64,000 nucleotides of DNA, taken from the NCBI GenBank assembly GCA_036346225.1, contig JARFIW010000884.1:2622501-2686500 (forward strand). The letters are read 5' to 3'. Position numbers and translations under genes: made by a program. This DNA is from Platerodrilus igneus. Its lineage: Eukaryota > Arthropoda > Insecta > Coleoptera > Lycidae. The notes beneath the pieces were generated by a model. That model did not search any database and was not told the origin of the DNA. It worked only from the letters and a program-made list of their open reading frames with translations. This document shows, piece by piece, positions 10,442 through 21,600 of the stretch. Numbering within the stretch: position 1 is the stretch's first letter; each line of letters starts with the position of its first letter.

Positions 10442-11151
10442 TGTTACGTCATCATCGAACATTTATTGGAATTGGTGACAATAAATACTTTGTGCGTGCA
10501 TCCTACAGTTTTGAGTGAAACATTTATACCGACAGTAACAGTGCATAAAGTGAGTCGCATTCGAACCCTTGCAAAAGACGGTCGTGTGAGAGCTTTGGAA
10601 GCGACATCGACACCCCATCGTGCGTGTTTTCGGTGGTCCGTCGGAAGCTCTTTGTGTGTGAATGTTTATTGCCCACAGCGGCACAGGATAAAAGGTATTT
10701 ATACCCTTTATTAAGTAGTTTGGTGTAGTTGTTTAGTGGCGGCTCCGTGGCGTAGTGGTATGTGTGTGACTACTACGCCCAAGGTCCCGGGTTCGAATCC
10801 CAACACGGTCCGCTTGAAAAATGTTAGGCGAGCATTTTTCACAAAAATACACCCTCGTTCGGATGAGAGGTAAAATGGAGGTCCCGTGTGTGAGTGTTGT
10901 CACGCACGTTAAAGATCCCTACCTTGCTTGGAACAGCAAGGGTTCGGCAAAATTCCAAATTTTCCAGGTAAAAAAAAACTCGCTTCCTGGCCAATGTAGT
11001 ACCTTCGGGTGGAGCATTGGAAAATCACATGTAATGTAGTTGTTTAGTTATTACATAACCGCTCCACCGTCATCGTTATTGCTACAAAAAGCAATTGGTC
11101 CTTCCTTGTAATTAGCATATTTATATATCATCTCCTTAATCCCACCAACCA
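10442..11151 (+). repeat. BEL 3' LTR interrupted by a SINE
   Basis: Without the SINE and one copy of its target duplication (311 bases), this LTR is 399 bases, one shorter than the 5' LTR. The part before the SINE is identical to the 5' LTR; the part after the SINE differs in the last 70 bases (for example CCTTGTAATTAGC against CCCTATAATTTGC). It ends CAACCA followed by the AATAT target duplication. Confidence 0.92.
10737..11034 (+). mobile_element. tRNA-derived SINE with 13-bp target duplication
   Basis: The insert begins GGCGGCTCCGTGGCGTAGTGG (after a T), carrying a pol III A box TGGCGTAGTGG and, about 40 bases on, a B box GGTTCGAATCC. The first 75 bases fold-match a tRNA. The body that follows contains CACGCACGTTAAAGATCC, which resembles a conserved central domain seen in several invertebrate SINEs; that resemblance is from memory and unverified. 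The tail ends CACATGTAA without a long A run. The target duplication TGTAGTTGTTTAG is perfect at 10724-10736 and 11035-11047 and is single in the 5' LTR, which proves the insertion point. It was inserted after the BEL element had been formed. Confidence 0.9.
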
Positions 11152-11575
11152 AATATTACTCAGAGTACAATTTCAGGAAAACGATGGAAAAGAGGAAAAC
11201 TTTGCGCAATAGTAACACTAGATATAAATAGATGCCTTTAATTCAGTTAAATGACATTCCATAGAGAAAGCTATTGATATAGGCATGCGTACTAACATAT
11301 ATAAGAAGAATAATTGGGGACTACTTTAAGAATAGAATTCTTAGATACAATACAGATAAAGAACCTCAAGAATATATTATTACAGATGCAGTCCCACAGA
11401 GTTCAATTCTAGATTCAAGACTTTGAAGCTCAACATATGATGGAGTTCTAATACTTAATTTACCAAAAGAAGCTAATGCTATGGCATTTTCAGACGATTT
11501 AATACTAATGGTTACTATAGAACTAAAAGAAGAAATTATGCAAATCTACAATGAATTTGTGGAGAAAATAAGGTA
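11152..11575 (+). pseudogene. R1-type LINE reverse transcriptase relic, right part
   Basis: The similarity lost at 3870 resumes here. Across frameshifts one reads VTLDI, NRILRYNTDKEPQEYI, then AVPQSSILDSRL and KEANAMAFSDDLILMV, the last containing the catalytic xxDD box (FSDD, about 11488-11502). The protein similarity ends at about 11575 (EEIMQIYNEFVEKIR). Together with 3318-3870 it gives one contiguous RT relic with the BEL element removed and one AATAT retained. Confidence 0.7.
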
Positions 11576-11683
11576 AGCCTGCTGGTTGGCAAATATTTTA
11601 GGTTACGTTTGCTACTTCTACCAAATTGCCTGCATGTATCAAGCTTATGTAGTTAGTGACAAAAATTACGCTCACATACTTAC

Positions 11684-11823
11684 ATGGAATTTTAAAAATT
11701 CATAACTTTTAAGCAAACGTTCCCTAACAACATGGGTTACATATTCTTTATCAGGAGTGATTTCCAGTCGTTCTGAATTCAACTCATTAAAATAAAGTCC
11801 TGCCGACATTTCTAAGTATATAA
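11684..11823 (-). CDS. Putative coding exon, unrecognised
   Basis: On the minus strand a TTATTGCAG acceptor leads to a 140-base open exon that ends in a strong GTAAGT donor. The translation includes YLEMSAGLYFNELNSER and then PDKEYVTHVVRERLLKSYEF. Both splice sites are good and the composition is protein-like, with many charged residues. It lies 750 bases downstream of gankyrin exon 2 on the same strand but does not look like an ankyrin repeat, so it may belong to a neighbouring gene or to an unusual 3' exon. I do not recognise the protein. Confidence 0.4.
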
Positions 11824-12572
11824 CTGCAATAATAACTTAAGCAGTATCAAATTTAAAACACAAAACATGAGTGTATGTAGAATTTTTATTTAGAGAGTCT
11901 TGATTCAATAAGGTGTCGGAGAGAAATTATCTGCACAAGTAGTAACAGCTAATGTTCTACTAGGAGACATTTTAAACAGGTTTTAATATTATAGGTAAAA
12001 CCAATATTGGTAAAATTGGTTTTAGCAATATCAGTATTTATTAAAATTAATAAAACGGTTTCAAATTTTTATTGCCTTTGTCAGTAGTAGTAGATTCTTA
12101 CATTTATTATTTGAAACAGTAAGCGGTAGGGTAGTTTTTACATGTATATCAGGTTAAGTTCACTTTTATTATTGGAAATGCTTTATAATTTGTGATTCAG
12201 TTAAACTGATCAAAAGCCAAGCCAATATGCGTTTTATTTTATATGTGAAAGAAGAATGTATATAATAAAAGGCTAAAAGTGGGAGTAACAAACACAAATT
12301 AATTAATAATTACATTTTATCATCTACAATTGCAATAATCAATGAAGTTGTCTCTTTTGTCTTCTTATAATATTTATTTCTCATTCTAATTTAGGAGAAA
12401 GCAGACCCGCGATATTTTCTTATATCCACATATAATATCTTTGCTGTTGAAAATACAGTTATACTAGATGAAAACATTTTCAATTTCTAAATGAATCCTA
12501 TACACATTATGCGTGACTATTTTTGTTATAAATTAATATATCCAATGATTAATGTTATGCGTTAGGACTTAC

Positions 12573-12971
12573 TTTTTCCCATCCTTTTGAGCAAGCATAC
12601 TGAAGTGATGAATGCCCCTGCGCCGATTTATGATTAACATCGGCCCCCTTCTCAATAAGAATATCAACAATTTCATGTTTCCCAGCAGAAGAGGCTAGGA
12701 TTAACGGAACAGTCTCTGTGTCATCTACAGGATCAACAGGTGAGCCAAATTCAAGTAAAAACAGTACAAGTTGTACACTACCACTTAGCGCAGCCCAATG
12801 TAAGAGAATTCGTTTATTCTAAAATAGAAAATGTTTATATATAAAACCGATACAAATTATACAACTAACACTATCTTGAACTGTTATAAGCCTGGGATTC
12901 TTTTCAACTTCTTCTTTAACTCTATTAAAATCACCTTTATGTGCACTTTCATAAACCGATGAAGTCGACAT
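12573..12971 (-). CDS. PSMD10: Gankyrin / 26S proteasome non-ATPase subunit 10-like, exons 1 and 2
   Basis: Exon 1 (12971-12870, 34 codons) starts at ATG with MSTSSVYESAHKGDFNRVK and ends VQDS before GTTAGT. The intron is 51 bases (12869-12819) with a CTATTTTAG acceptor. Exon 2 (12818-12573, 82 codons) encodes NKRILLHWAALSGSVQLVLF, then a second ankyrin repeat with AGKHEIVDILIEKGADVNH, then SLQYACSKGWEK before a GTAAGT donor. This matches the first ankyrin repeats of gankyrin, a chaperone for assembly of the 19S proteasome base (Rpt3). Both exons are in phase 0. Human gankyrin has seven ankyrin repeats; the remaining ones are not found in the window, so the gene is either incomplete here or continues to the left through the BEL/R1 insertions. 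Confidence 0.8.
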
Positions 12972-14161
12972 GATGATTACTATTAATTTTGAATTTGTTC
13001 CGCAAAAGTGAGGTTCAGTTTTACATTTGAACGAAATACATCTAATATGCTGCCACCGGGATATTAAGAATATGATACGAATCACTATAATCGTTGATTG
13101 ATGTATTAAATCACAGTATTTCTTGTTCCTCTACAAAAGATGTTGAATTGAAAAAGAAAGTTGCGTACAACTTTATTTTTATTATTGTTCGCTAATGTTG
13201 AATAAATGGCGAAATAAGTTTTGGTGTGGTATTGTATTTATATTTTATTTCCTTATAATATGAAACACGACTATATTAAAAATTACAATACTAAGAATTT
13301 AATGTTTAAAAGTGGCTTTATATTATGCGATTTTGATGCAACGCATTACAAATACAATATACTGCGCATGCCTTCGAGCAAGTTTGCAACTCCAAATAAA
13401 TAGAAATGCAATTCTGGTAATTTCTTTTAGTGATAAGTGAGATACCAAATTAGAAATAAAATTAAAATAAGCATAACAAGACCTACATTTTAATATCTGA
13501 TTATTGACTAACGTAAGTAACCAAAGTTCATGTTAAATAATTATTATATAAATAGTTCATGGTCCTAATAAATCCTATTAGCATAGTTTGAATAAAATGT
13601 TATTTTCATTTGTTGGTAGAGTAGAATTTCTTTAAGAAGAGCCTGTACGTCATCATGCGCATACGGCTAAAACGGTGTCGGCTTAGTCCATTGTTTATAA
13701 ATAGGCAAGTTAGTTCAGCATTTCAGTGGCGTAGATAATTAGCTGTGAAATGTCAGTTGACATTTGTGACTTTGGCATCAGTGGCGGCTCGTACCGAATA
13801 TATTTGGTGTAGTAAGAACCACGAAAGAAGTCCTCTACGTCATAGGTGTCTCAGTCAATTCAAAACATACGTTTAAGATTATTTAAAAGCTTAACTAATA
13901 TATATGATAAAGATAGAAATACGATTTGCTCGTGTTTTAAGTAAAGATGTACCTGAACACGTTCATCTGGGAAAACGACAGAGAAGAGTATGTGTCCGTA
14001 TGTTTTGAACTTTATATGCTTAACAGGTTAATCTTTGGTAAAATTATGCCTTTTCTTTAAAATAAGATATATTTCGTAGTTTTTTTTTTGTAAATGGAAT
14101 ATACTTTTTAAGGTTTTAAAAGAATTAATGAAAATTAAGTGTTTGGTGTGATGCTATATTT
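12972..14161. other. Intergenic, AT-rich, no gene seen
   Basis: The stretch upstream of gankyrin would hold its promoter. No clear TATA box or conserved block stands out. CAGTGGCGTAG (13725) and CAGTGGCGGCTCG (13779) look like hAT-type terminal inverted repeats and may be the end of the hAT relic that follows. Confidence 0.4.
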
Positions 14162-14239
14162 TCAACTTAATTTGTACGAATACAAGTGATGACATGGTTT
14201 CGACAATAGTGCTGTATCGCTGATGTAAAAATATTTTAT

Positions 14240-14488
14240 TGTTTTTTTCTTAAATATGAGTGGAAAACGTCTATCTTTCTTTGTAGCACATTGGTCAATC
14301 ACTTTTTCATTAAAATCCGGAATTGAATTTATTTTTTTTACAATTGACAGCATTGAAAGGGCCGTTAACCTATCTTCACACATCGAGTTTCTTAAAAAAG
14401 TTTTTACACGGTTTAGAGTAGAAAAATAACTCACAATTAGGTAGCGGTCTGACATGTTGGCAGCGATTCGTTGCTTAAGCCTTACCAT
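14240..14488 (-). pseudogene. hAT transposase C-terminal dimerisation domain (relic)
   Basis: The minus strand encodes SYFSTLNRVKTFLRNSMCED and then RLTALSMLSIVKKI, followed by DFNEKVIDQCATKKDRR. This is the conserved hAT C-terminal (dimerisation) motif of ZMYM/52-kDa-repressor-like transposases (usual form SFSxLxRIKTYLRxTMxxxRLxxLxLLSI). Nothing of the catalytic core is visible upstream, so this is the 3' end of a truncated copy. The element's terminal repeat may be CAGTGGCGGCTCG at 13779. Confidence 0.65.
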
Positions 14489-14619
14489 AACATATAATTA
14501 AACACTTTTCCTTTTTGAAGCGGATAACCAGGTTATATTTCATTTTCTTATAAATGGTAATCATGTAAACATGTTAGAGTTCTTTAACAACCATCAGGTT
14601 GCTAATATCTATTTGAGCC

Positions 14620-14774
14620 AGCTGGATAGGAAAAAGATATAAGGATATAGGAAGACCTAGACCAAACTATATCAGTCAAATTATTAGAAATTTAGGTTGT
14701 GAAGGGTATGTAGAGCTTTTTAGATTAGCACAGAATAGAAAAGAAGTTAGAGCTGCGTCAAACCGACCTTAAGT
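14620..14774 (+). pseudogene. LINE (RTE-like) C-terminal remnant
   Basis: The plus strand reads WIGKRYKDIGRPRPNYISQI, then GCEGYVELFRLAQNRKEVRA and ASNRP before TAA. The RPRxxW/I..I..LA..R..WR layout is the usual C-terminus of RTE/craniofacial-development-protein-2-like LINE ORFs. Nothing upstream can be followed, so it is a 5'-truncated insertion or an old fragment. Confidence 0.55.
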
Positions 14775-16040
14775 AAGGTCGAAAACAAAATGATAATGAG
14801 AGTAGAAAACTGCGTTCGGCTTCAACAGTGGTCATTTGATAAATATCTGTATTGAACTGCCTTTTATAAGTTTTACCACGACTTGTACCAGAAATTTCAA
14901 TGTTCAGTTCTGGTATAAGACGACCCTGATCTTTAATAGCTAATTGTTTTTGAAAAATAAGCTGAGAGAACCATTATTTATTTAAATTAAAAATAACATC
15001 CATTTTAGAAACGATTAATGTAGCAAACGTCCTCAGGGAACAGTGTAAAAGTATATTGTTGTTGAACCTAATTATAATTACACTAATATGCAAACTTTCT
15101 ACCTATACACTAAAATTTCAAACGCAAATGTTTAATCAGTTTTTAATCAGTGAATAACTGGTGATGGGTTAATATGATATTAAAATAGTGGATATGAAAT
15201 TTAAAAAGATAACGAAAGATGAAATGCGTGACGCGATGTCTACAAGAACCAGAAAGCACACAAAACTTGAACGATTCGAATAGCAATAGACAAATGCGCT
15301 GCAATTTATGCAGCTAGAGCTTGGCTTGATGCGGCCGTTTCTTACTATGATCGTATTTGCGCGAAATGTTCCGATATTTATCCGAACTCGCAAATAAGAT
15401 CTGCAGAACAACGTAGTTAGACAGTGATTTTATGGATTTTTCTTGTCGCTTAGAGTTGCATGTTTACTGTATTATTGACCGACTGTTATGACATCCAGCT
15501 TAGGAATTCATAATATTTTTAGTGACTGGTTATCGATTTCTTTTATACTATTGAATGTGTTTGTTCGTTGCTGGTTCTTGGTGGTTTTGCAGCTCTGCAG
15601 CACTCATAGAGTAGCCGCTACTGTTTGGCATCCTATATTTATTTCTTACGCTTTCATAGTTTTCTTTCTGTTTCTTTGTGTTTTATGTCTTGCTTATTTG
15701 CGTATTTGCAATGTTAATGTAAAGAACCAACAAACTAAAACTTGATTTTATTACTCTAGGGGAACCTTAAAAATTATTAAATCCGCTTCGCCACTGACTT
15801 TCAAGATTTGCGCAATGTCAAATGACGAACAGGCTTTTCTTAAATAAATTCTACTATAACATTTCCCATCAAAGTAAAATTGCATGAAATTGCAGAAGTG
15901 CAAAAAGGAAATGATATACAAGTGACATAAAATACAATGCATTGCGTTGCATAAAAACTGGTTGCACCCAAGTTCCAGCTGGTTGCGTGTGGTGAAAATT
16001 GCAATGGCCCCAGACTGACCTTAAGGCACATTACGGGTGA
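14775..16040. other. Unassigned AT-rich stretch
   Basis: No gene is supported. The segment holds a small palindrome (GACCTTAAGTAAGGTC, about 14765) and a plus-strand frame near 15280-15417 reading DKCAAIYAARAWLDAAVSYY that looks protein-like but cannot be tied to a family. CGCTTCGCCACTG near 15785 could be a right-hand hAT-type terminal repeat. Confidence 0.3.
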
Positions 16041-16044
16041 GCTC

Positions 16045-16160
16045 GAGGGTGATTGTAGGTTCAAGGATGCTTGGACATCAACGGTGCTTGTGGCACAAGG
16101 ATGTTTGTAGGCTCGGAGGTATTTTATACATCAACAGTGTTAGTAGACTCGAAGGTACAT
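16045..16160. repeat. Short degenerate tandem repeat, about 50-bp unit
   Basis: Three imperfect units share GATTGTAGGTTCAAGG / GTTTGTAGGCTCGGAGG / GTTAGTAGACTCGAAGG, each followed by an ACATCAACRGTG-type block. No coding signal runs through it. Confidence 0.5.
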
Positions 16161-16309
16161 GATATATGTTTATCTTGACCCATGGTTACATGGTAGTTCA
16201 TTACTTACAATTAAATACGTTAATTTATATGTCTATATAAATGTGTCGTATTTGAATGTTCATTATAATTTCAAGTACTGTTCAATGAATACTACTCCAC
16301 TGTGTAGAA

Positions 16310-16491
16310 ACAATGTCTGCATAGTAAGACCAAAAGTGCCACTTTGAATTTACGTAGTGAATTAACGGTTTTGATATCTTCCGGTAGCTTATTGTATAGC
16401 GTAGGTGCCATGTATATAAATGATTTTTTTATAAAAGTGGTAGAAGGCAAAGGCTTATAAATGTTATTTGTAGTGCGAGTGTTATGATTAT

Positions 16492-16492
<1 letters not shown>
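16310..16492 (-). pseudogene. LINE (CR1/Jockey-type) ORF2 C-terminus and 3' end
   Basis: On the minus strand the frame reads IYKPLPSTTFIKKSFIYMAP, then TLYNKLPEDIKTVNSLRKFK. The FxKSFxxxAPxLYNxLPxxIK pattern is the conserved extreme C-terminus of CR1/Jockey LINEs; the LINE at 28847-29197 in this window has the same motif. The fragment is 5'-truncated and abuts a (TA)n tract. Confidence 0.65.

Positions 16493-16557
<65 letters not shown>
16493..16557. repeat. (TA)n microsatellite
   Basis: A perfect TA repeat of about 32 units. Similar tracts at 17928, 25451, 32133, 40741, 45705, 47945, 48818, 49069, 53050 and 54876 delimit repeat segments in this window. Confidence 0.95.
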
Positions 16558-16559
<2 letters not shown>

Positions 16560-17924
16560 TCTTCCTTCCTTACCTCTGAATATGTGTACCAAAACCCTCG
16601 TCGTTGTGTCCATACACTTCGTTATTATACCTGGATCCCGCTCATTTTCCACTCGCTATCCAAATCTCTTCAACCACCTTTAGTATTTCTACCCGGATAA
16701 TTGGCTCGACCAAACTTAACCTTCCATCATCACTACACTTCACGCATACTTGTTTCAAACTTCTCGATTCGCTTACCCAAGTACCATCCTATCATTAGAT
16801 CGTAGTGTGTAGTAACAGCACCTTTAATAAGCCAGCACCCACTCGTGCAAATCACACTTTTAATACATTACCGGTACGTTACTAACAGCTTTTACACACT
16901 TAAATAGGTTGTTGTATGATAGTTCAACAAATAAGCGACAATCAGTACAAAGTAAGAGCACGTAATAGCAAGAAAGAGATATCAGAAAGCTTTAATACCT
17001 CTCCCAGTGTATTTATACGATTTTTAATACCCCTCACGGACCCTCTTTTCATCGAAACGCTTATTTTCTGAAACCGATTTTCCAAATTTTGTTCGTAACG
17101 AACTTCAACGCCTGAAAATTCCAAGTTTACCCCGCTTTTACCTTGAAATTTGCTCAACAACATCTAACCGACACGAGCTTCTCGCCTTCGACCAATTATA
17201 TTGCTTTCCCCCGTTTTTAACGTCCAACCCCTAGCTACCTTTCTACGTTTCACGCATATTTATTGTCTCTTTTAGAACCCCTCTCAAGCTACAGAAAATC
17301 GATATTGTGGTTGGCCTCCAAATCTACTGCGTATTTTAGACGTGTATTGTAACCAACGTCTTATTATACGTGTTCTCTGTCTGTTTTACATTATAGATAT
17401 TTCATTTCACTTTGTCTTGAAAGCATTTGTTATTTTAGCAGCTTGTCGCCTCGACCGTTACAAACAATTCTACAGAATTCTGTCCTAACGTATATTTCAG
17501 TTCTTTGAACTTGACATTTTAACTATCAGGTGTTTCTTTGAAGCAAATTGTCCATTTTAAATTATAATTCCGAGTTTTAGCACTTCTTAGGATTTGTATA
17601 ACGAACGTTTCGTTTATTTAAATGGAAATATGCGTTTAAATTCTTGACTTTCTATACTCAGGTTTCTTATCCGATGCGCTTGATTTAAAATATTACAACT
17701 AATTATGCGTATCCTTGAGTTTTCATGTACTCTAAAGCTTCTACCCGTTATGCAATTTTTACATTCCAATTTAGAAATACAAAAATATCTTAATAACCGT
17801 CCGTTTTCACTATCCAAACTGATTAATTTGGCGCGTAAACAAATTGTTCCTATTTCCTATATACACAGTTGTTAAAAATTTATTATCTAGACCTATATAC
17901 CCTTTTTAACCTATAATTTCCACG

Positions 17925-17927
<3 letters not shown>
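16558..17927. other. (TA)n-bounded segment without genes
   Basis: A 1.37-kb non-coding stretch between two (TA)n tracts. Its right end is CCACGACA against ATATAT, similar to the CACAGCA ends of the other (TA)n-bounded segments. Open frames of about 70 codons on both strands have no recognisable content. It may be a solo LTR or relic of the same TA-targeting family. Confidence 0.35.

Positions 17928-17970
<43 letters not shown>
17928..17970. repeat. (TA)n microsatellite
   Basis: About 21 TA units directly preceding TTGCTGCGAGG, the minus-oriented terminus of the next segment. Confidence 0.95.
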
Positions 17971-17973
<3 letters not shown>

Positions 17974-18680
17974 CTGCGAGGTTTACCTGTATACTCGCCT
18001 TCAGCTGCTCTAATTCGGGGCCCACTGTTGGGTCGCATAAATGTTGTGAAGTTTGCGCTCTTGACTCGTGCCTCACCCTATGGAAGTCATGAATGTTATG
18101 AAGTTCCTGAAAATTGACTTCGGCTGCTCTACACTAGTCTCCTACTAGCTAAATTTTCTTAAAATTAACACAGACACCTACCTGTTGAATCTAAAAACTC
18201 TCGCTAAATATCACCATGCTGAAACCTAAATAAAAAATTCACACCCTACAATCACACACTCAAAAATAACTCAAGTCACAAAATATATCGCACTCTATTA
18301 ACATGAGGTCAATATTACATTTTCAAAAATGTCATTTCTTAATATACACTTGTATTGTTAACAATTTCATAATAATGATAATAATTCAGATCGATAACCC
18401 TTTTAAACACACATTTTTAATTAAAGCAAGAGGGCATTCCTCATACCTTACATTAAACGCTTTGTCTTATCATGAGCTCATAGTAAAACTCTATAAATGT
18501 GCATACTAATTTACTGCACTACCAAATATCAATAAGTCCTCTATACCTCTTTACAAACTCCTGGTTATCTGTAAATTAATTAATTATTCTTGATTTTCAA
18601 AAATAAATTTCAATTTCATTTTAGAGTCTCACAAATTTCAGTTCATAAAATATATATCAATAGTGAATACACCAAAACAT
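17971..18680 (-). repeat. LTR-like terminus with tRNA-Lys-like primer-site motif
   Basis: Read on the minus strand the segment ends CACAACATTTA, then a PBS-like block TGCGACCCAACAGTGGGCCC (18037-18012 region), about 40 more bases, then CTCGCAGCA against ATATAT. Compare the tRNA-Lys primer-binding site TGGCGCCCAACGTGGGGC. The rest up to 18680 is AT-rich and non-coding. I infer an LTR retroelement end; no coding region is attached. Confidence 0.4.
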
Positions 18681-21600
18681 CTTACATTTACGGTGTTTCT
18701 GTACATACATAACCATCGACGCGGTATATGCGACTCAACGGCAGTTGGTAACGCTAATCTATAATACAGAAGTTTGCGCGCCCATCTGTCAATGACGTCA
18801 CACAATATGCAAATTATTACACGTAATGACGAAATATATCAAATTTATAAAATGTTTATAAGAACGGAATACTCACATGAATAGGTACAGCTTCCTCCAG
18901 AATCCCTTCCGTCAGGGATGCTAGGGGCCCCCTCCGGATTATTTACAGATGGTGCGCATAACGTCCTTCGGTATTGCTCCAGCTAGCTACAGCGGGGTGT
19001 GGGCTGCTCCCAGTTTGTGTCCAGATTAATCTTCTATTACCTATATTTAGAGAACGGCAGGATCAGGTTTATAGGAACGAATAATCAAAAGGCAAGGGAA
19101 TCTACATAGTAAGATAAAGATACGATACCAGACACGACCACTCTACTCGAAGTTCAAAGCCAAAAAGCCACGTTTTAGCGTCTCTCGGAAACTCCCCACC
19201 TTTTTTCCCCCACACGCGTCGGCGCGAAGTTCGTCCAGCGCACTTCTGACGTGACGGAAATACACGCGCCAAGCCCAAAGAAGAAAGCATCCACTCTAAA
19301 CATCAGCTAAAACCAATCATAAAAATTCAATGAGTTATTACAACCAAAGTTACGACAATTACCACACAATTAAACGATGTAAGAAAAATACTAAAAACCA
19401 AATAATATGCTGTAGGAAAAGTTCGAGGATTAATTAAATGAAACGACAGAGTTATATTGGGGGGTGTAGAGAATAAAGCGATATATAACTAACGGTAGGT
19501 TCAAGGAAAAGTCAACCAAAAAGAAAAAGATAGCTAATTTAAGGTAAGTAAGTTAAACGTGCAAGAGGTATATACTGTACGAGAGAGGGAATAAGTAATT
19601 AAAGTTAACTAATTGATAGAGGGGGCTAAAAACATTAGATACATTGTCAAAGAAGTAAAACGTGAAAAGCTTTTAGATGTACGTAGGGTTGAACGATTTT
19701 AAAGATAATTTTAAGCCATTTAATGAGGTTTAAATCGATATGTGAAGAGATAAGAGTAATCAAAACTCGATTCACTGATAAAATTGTTGAATAACAGAAA
19801 GATATCTTGTAAAACATATATTTACTAGGATGGGAAGCTCTCATTTGAGTTCCACCCAAACTAATAAAGAAAAATTTCAACATCATTCTTAAAAAATTGA
19901 TTTATAAATTGCTAAAACGACAAACTTACCATCAAACCTCGTCTAGACTTATAATGCTTAGCGACCGGCCCTTTGGTGGGTCTCGTCTAGACTTACAAAG
20001 CTGGGCGACCAATTCGAATGACAAATCTCGCTTAATAGATCTTAAAGTGCGTTGAAATATTGACATATATCTAAAAGAAATATGCAATCAAGACAAAATC
20101 ATACTCGCTACACAAAAGAAATATTCTACGATACATGTATAAAAAAACAGTATTCCAAATTTTTGAAATATTCTTTCGATATTGCGGGAGTTATCAACGA
20201 CCATCGTAAATGAGTTTAAATATAAAACGTTAACGATGATTTCGTTATTACAATATTTAAAGGAGTAGATATAAAGAGATTTAGTTTATTACAGCGTTTT
20301 GAAAGGTGAAAGGTATGGTTAGATAATTTCGTTACTGTATTTGAGGGTAAAATTTTCTTTAAAAAGGCAATTGTAGGTTATACTGTTTAAATCACTAAGG
20401 GAACAACTTTTAAAACTACATCAAAGCAAGATAATGTTTAAGAAAAGAAATATATCACGGTTAGGTTACAAAAAGACACTCCAAATTATAGAAAGGTACA
20501 TTATGTGTTATTTAAACGGTAGCTTTAAAAATTAATCCCAAAAACAAGTTAATTGAGATAAGTTAAAAAAATTTCAAAAATAAAGTGATTATTTAACTGC
20601 ATTTTATAGCATTTTAAAAAAAAAATGTTCTTTCTGATAATGGGTAGAAAATAAGGTATTTACTTATATTTAGAAATACTTACATTCAAAATTATTTGGT
20701 GTAAACATGTATGTAAGGTTATATTATCCTGTAAACACTACTAAAGGAAAACACATTAATTCCATTTCAAAAACAACTATACAACCATTTAACACAAATC
20801 AAGTTAAAAAAGGTACATTTCATTTAAAATTGGAAGAAAATTAAATTAACAAAACATTTTGAAGACAAAAGTTATGCATTTCAATAACCCAAAATGGCGA
20901 TTTACATTTTGTTACTATAACAACTGTCTTGACATCTTAGGCAATCTAGTGAATTCCAAAATACCAACATAAATTTTTAAGGTCAATAGACATTAGAATA
21001 TGGAGATAATTTATTTTTATTTTAAGTAAAAAAGCTATAGGTAACGTTAATTAATACATTCTATAGCCATAAAAGAAATATTACTTAAAAAACCACGTTG
21101 AGGCGGCAATTCTTACATTTGCGGTGTTTCTGTACATACATAACCATCGACGCGGTATATGCGACGCAACGGCAGTTGGTAACGCTAATCTATAATACAG
21201 AAGTTTGCGCGCCCATCTGTCAATGACGTCACACAATATGCAAATTATTACACGTAATGACGAAATATATCAAATTTATAAAATGTTTATAAGAACGGAA
21301 TACTCACATGAATATGTACAGCTTCCTCCAGAATCCCTTCCGTCAGGGTTGCTAGGGGCCCCCTTCCGGATTATTTACAGATGGTGCGAATAGCGTCCTT
21401 CGGGATTGCTCCAGCTAGCTACTGCGGGGTGTGGGCTGCTCCCAGTTTGTATCCAGATTAATCTTCTATTACCTATATGTAGAGAACGGCAAGATCAGGT
21501 TTATAGGAACGAATAATCAAAAGGCAAGGGAATCTACATAGTAAGATAAAGATACGATACCAGACACGACCACTCTACTCGACGTTCAAAGGCAAAAGGC

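Larger units (their letters stand above)
3871..11151 (+). mobile_element. BEL/Pao LTR retrotransposon, complete but frameshifted
   Basis: The element has two LTRs (3871-4270 and 10442-11151, the latter carrying a SINE), both starting TGTTACG and ending CCA, and a 5-bp target duplication AATAT at 3866-3870 and 11152-11156. Between them are a primer-binding-site candidate, a Gag-protease-RT-RNase H-integrase reading frame (5032-10201, the Pol order of BEL/Pao) and a purine-rich tract before the 3' LTR. Zinc-knuckle spacing, the YIDD polymerase box and the LSxDAF..AYRRF..RRG integrase region are all typical of BEL/Pao. One in-frame stop and about ten single-base frameshifts break the frame, so this copy cannot make a full polyprotein as sequenced. 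It lies inside an R1-type LINE. Confidence 0.95.

Noticed and set aside
15278..15417. Plus-strand frame reading DKCAAIYAARAWLDAAVSYY
   Set aside because: Protein-like composition but short, without start, splice sites or a recognisable family.
15488..15745. 85-codon hydrophobic frame
   Set aside because: T-rich DNA gives Phe/Leu/Val-rich translation; no start context or homologue recognised.
13725..15795. A complete hAT element between CAGTGGCGGCTCG (13779) and CGCTTCGCCACTG (15785)
   Set aside because: Only about 8 bases of the ends match and the flanking 8-mers differ, so the boundaries are not supported.
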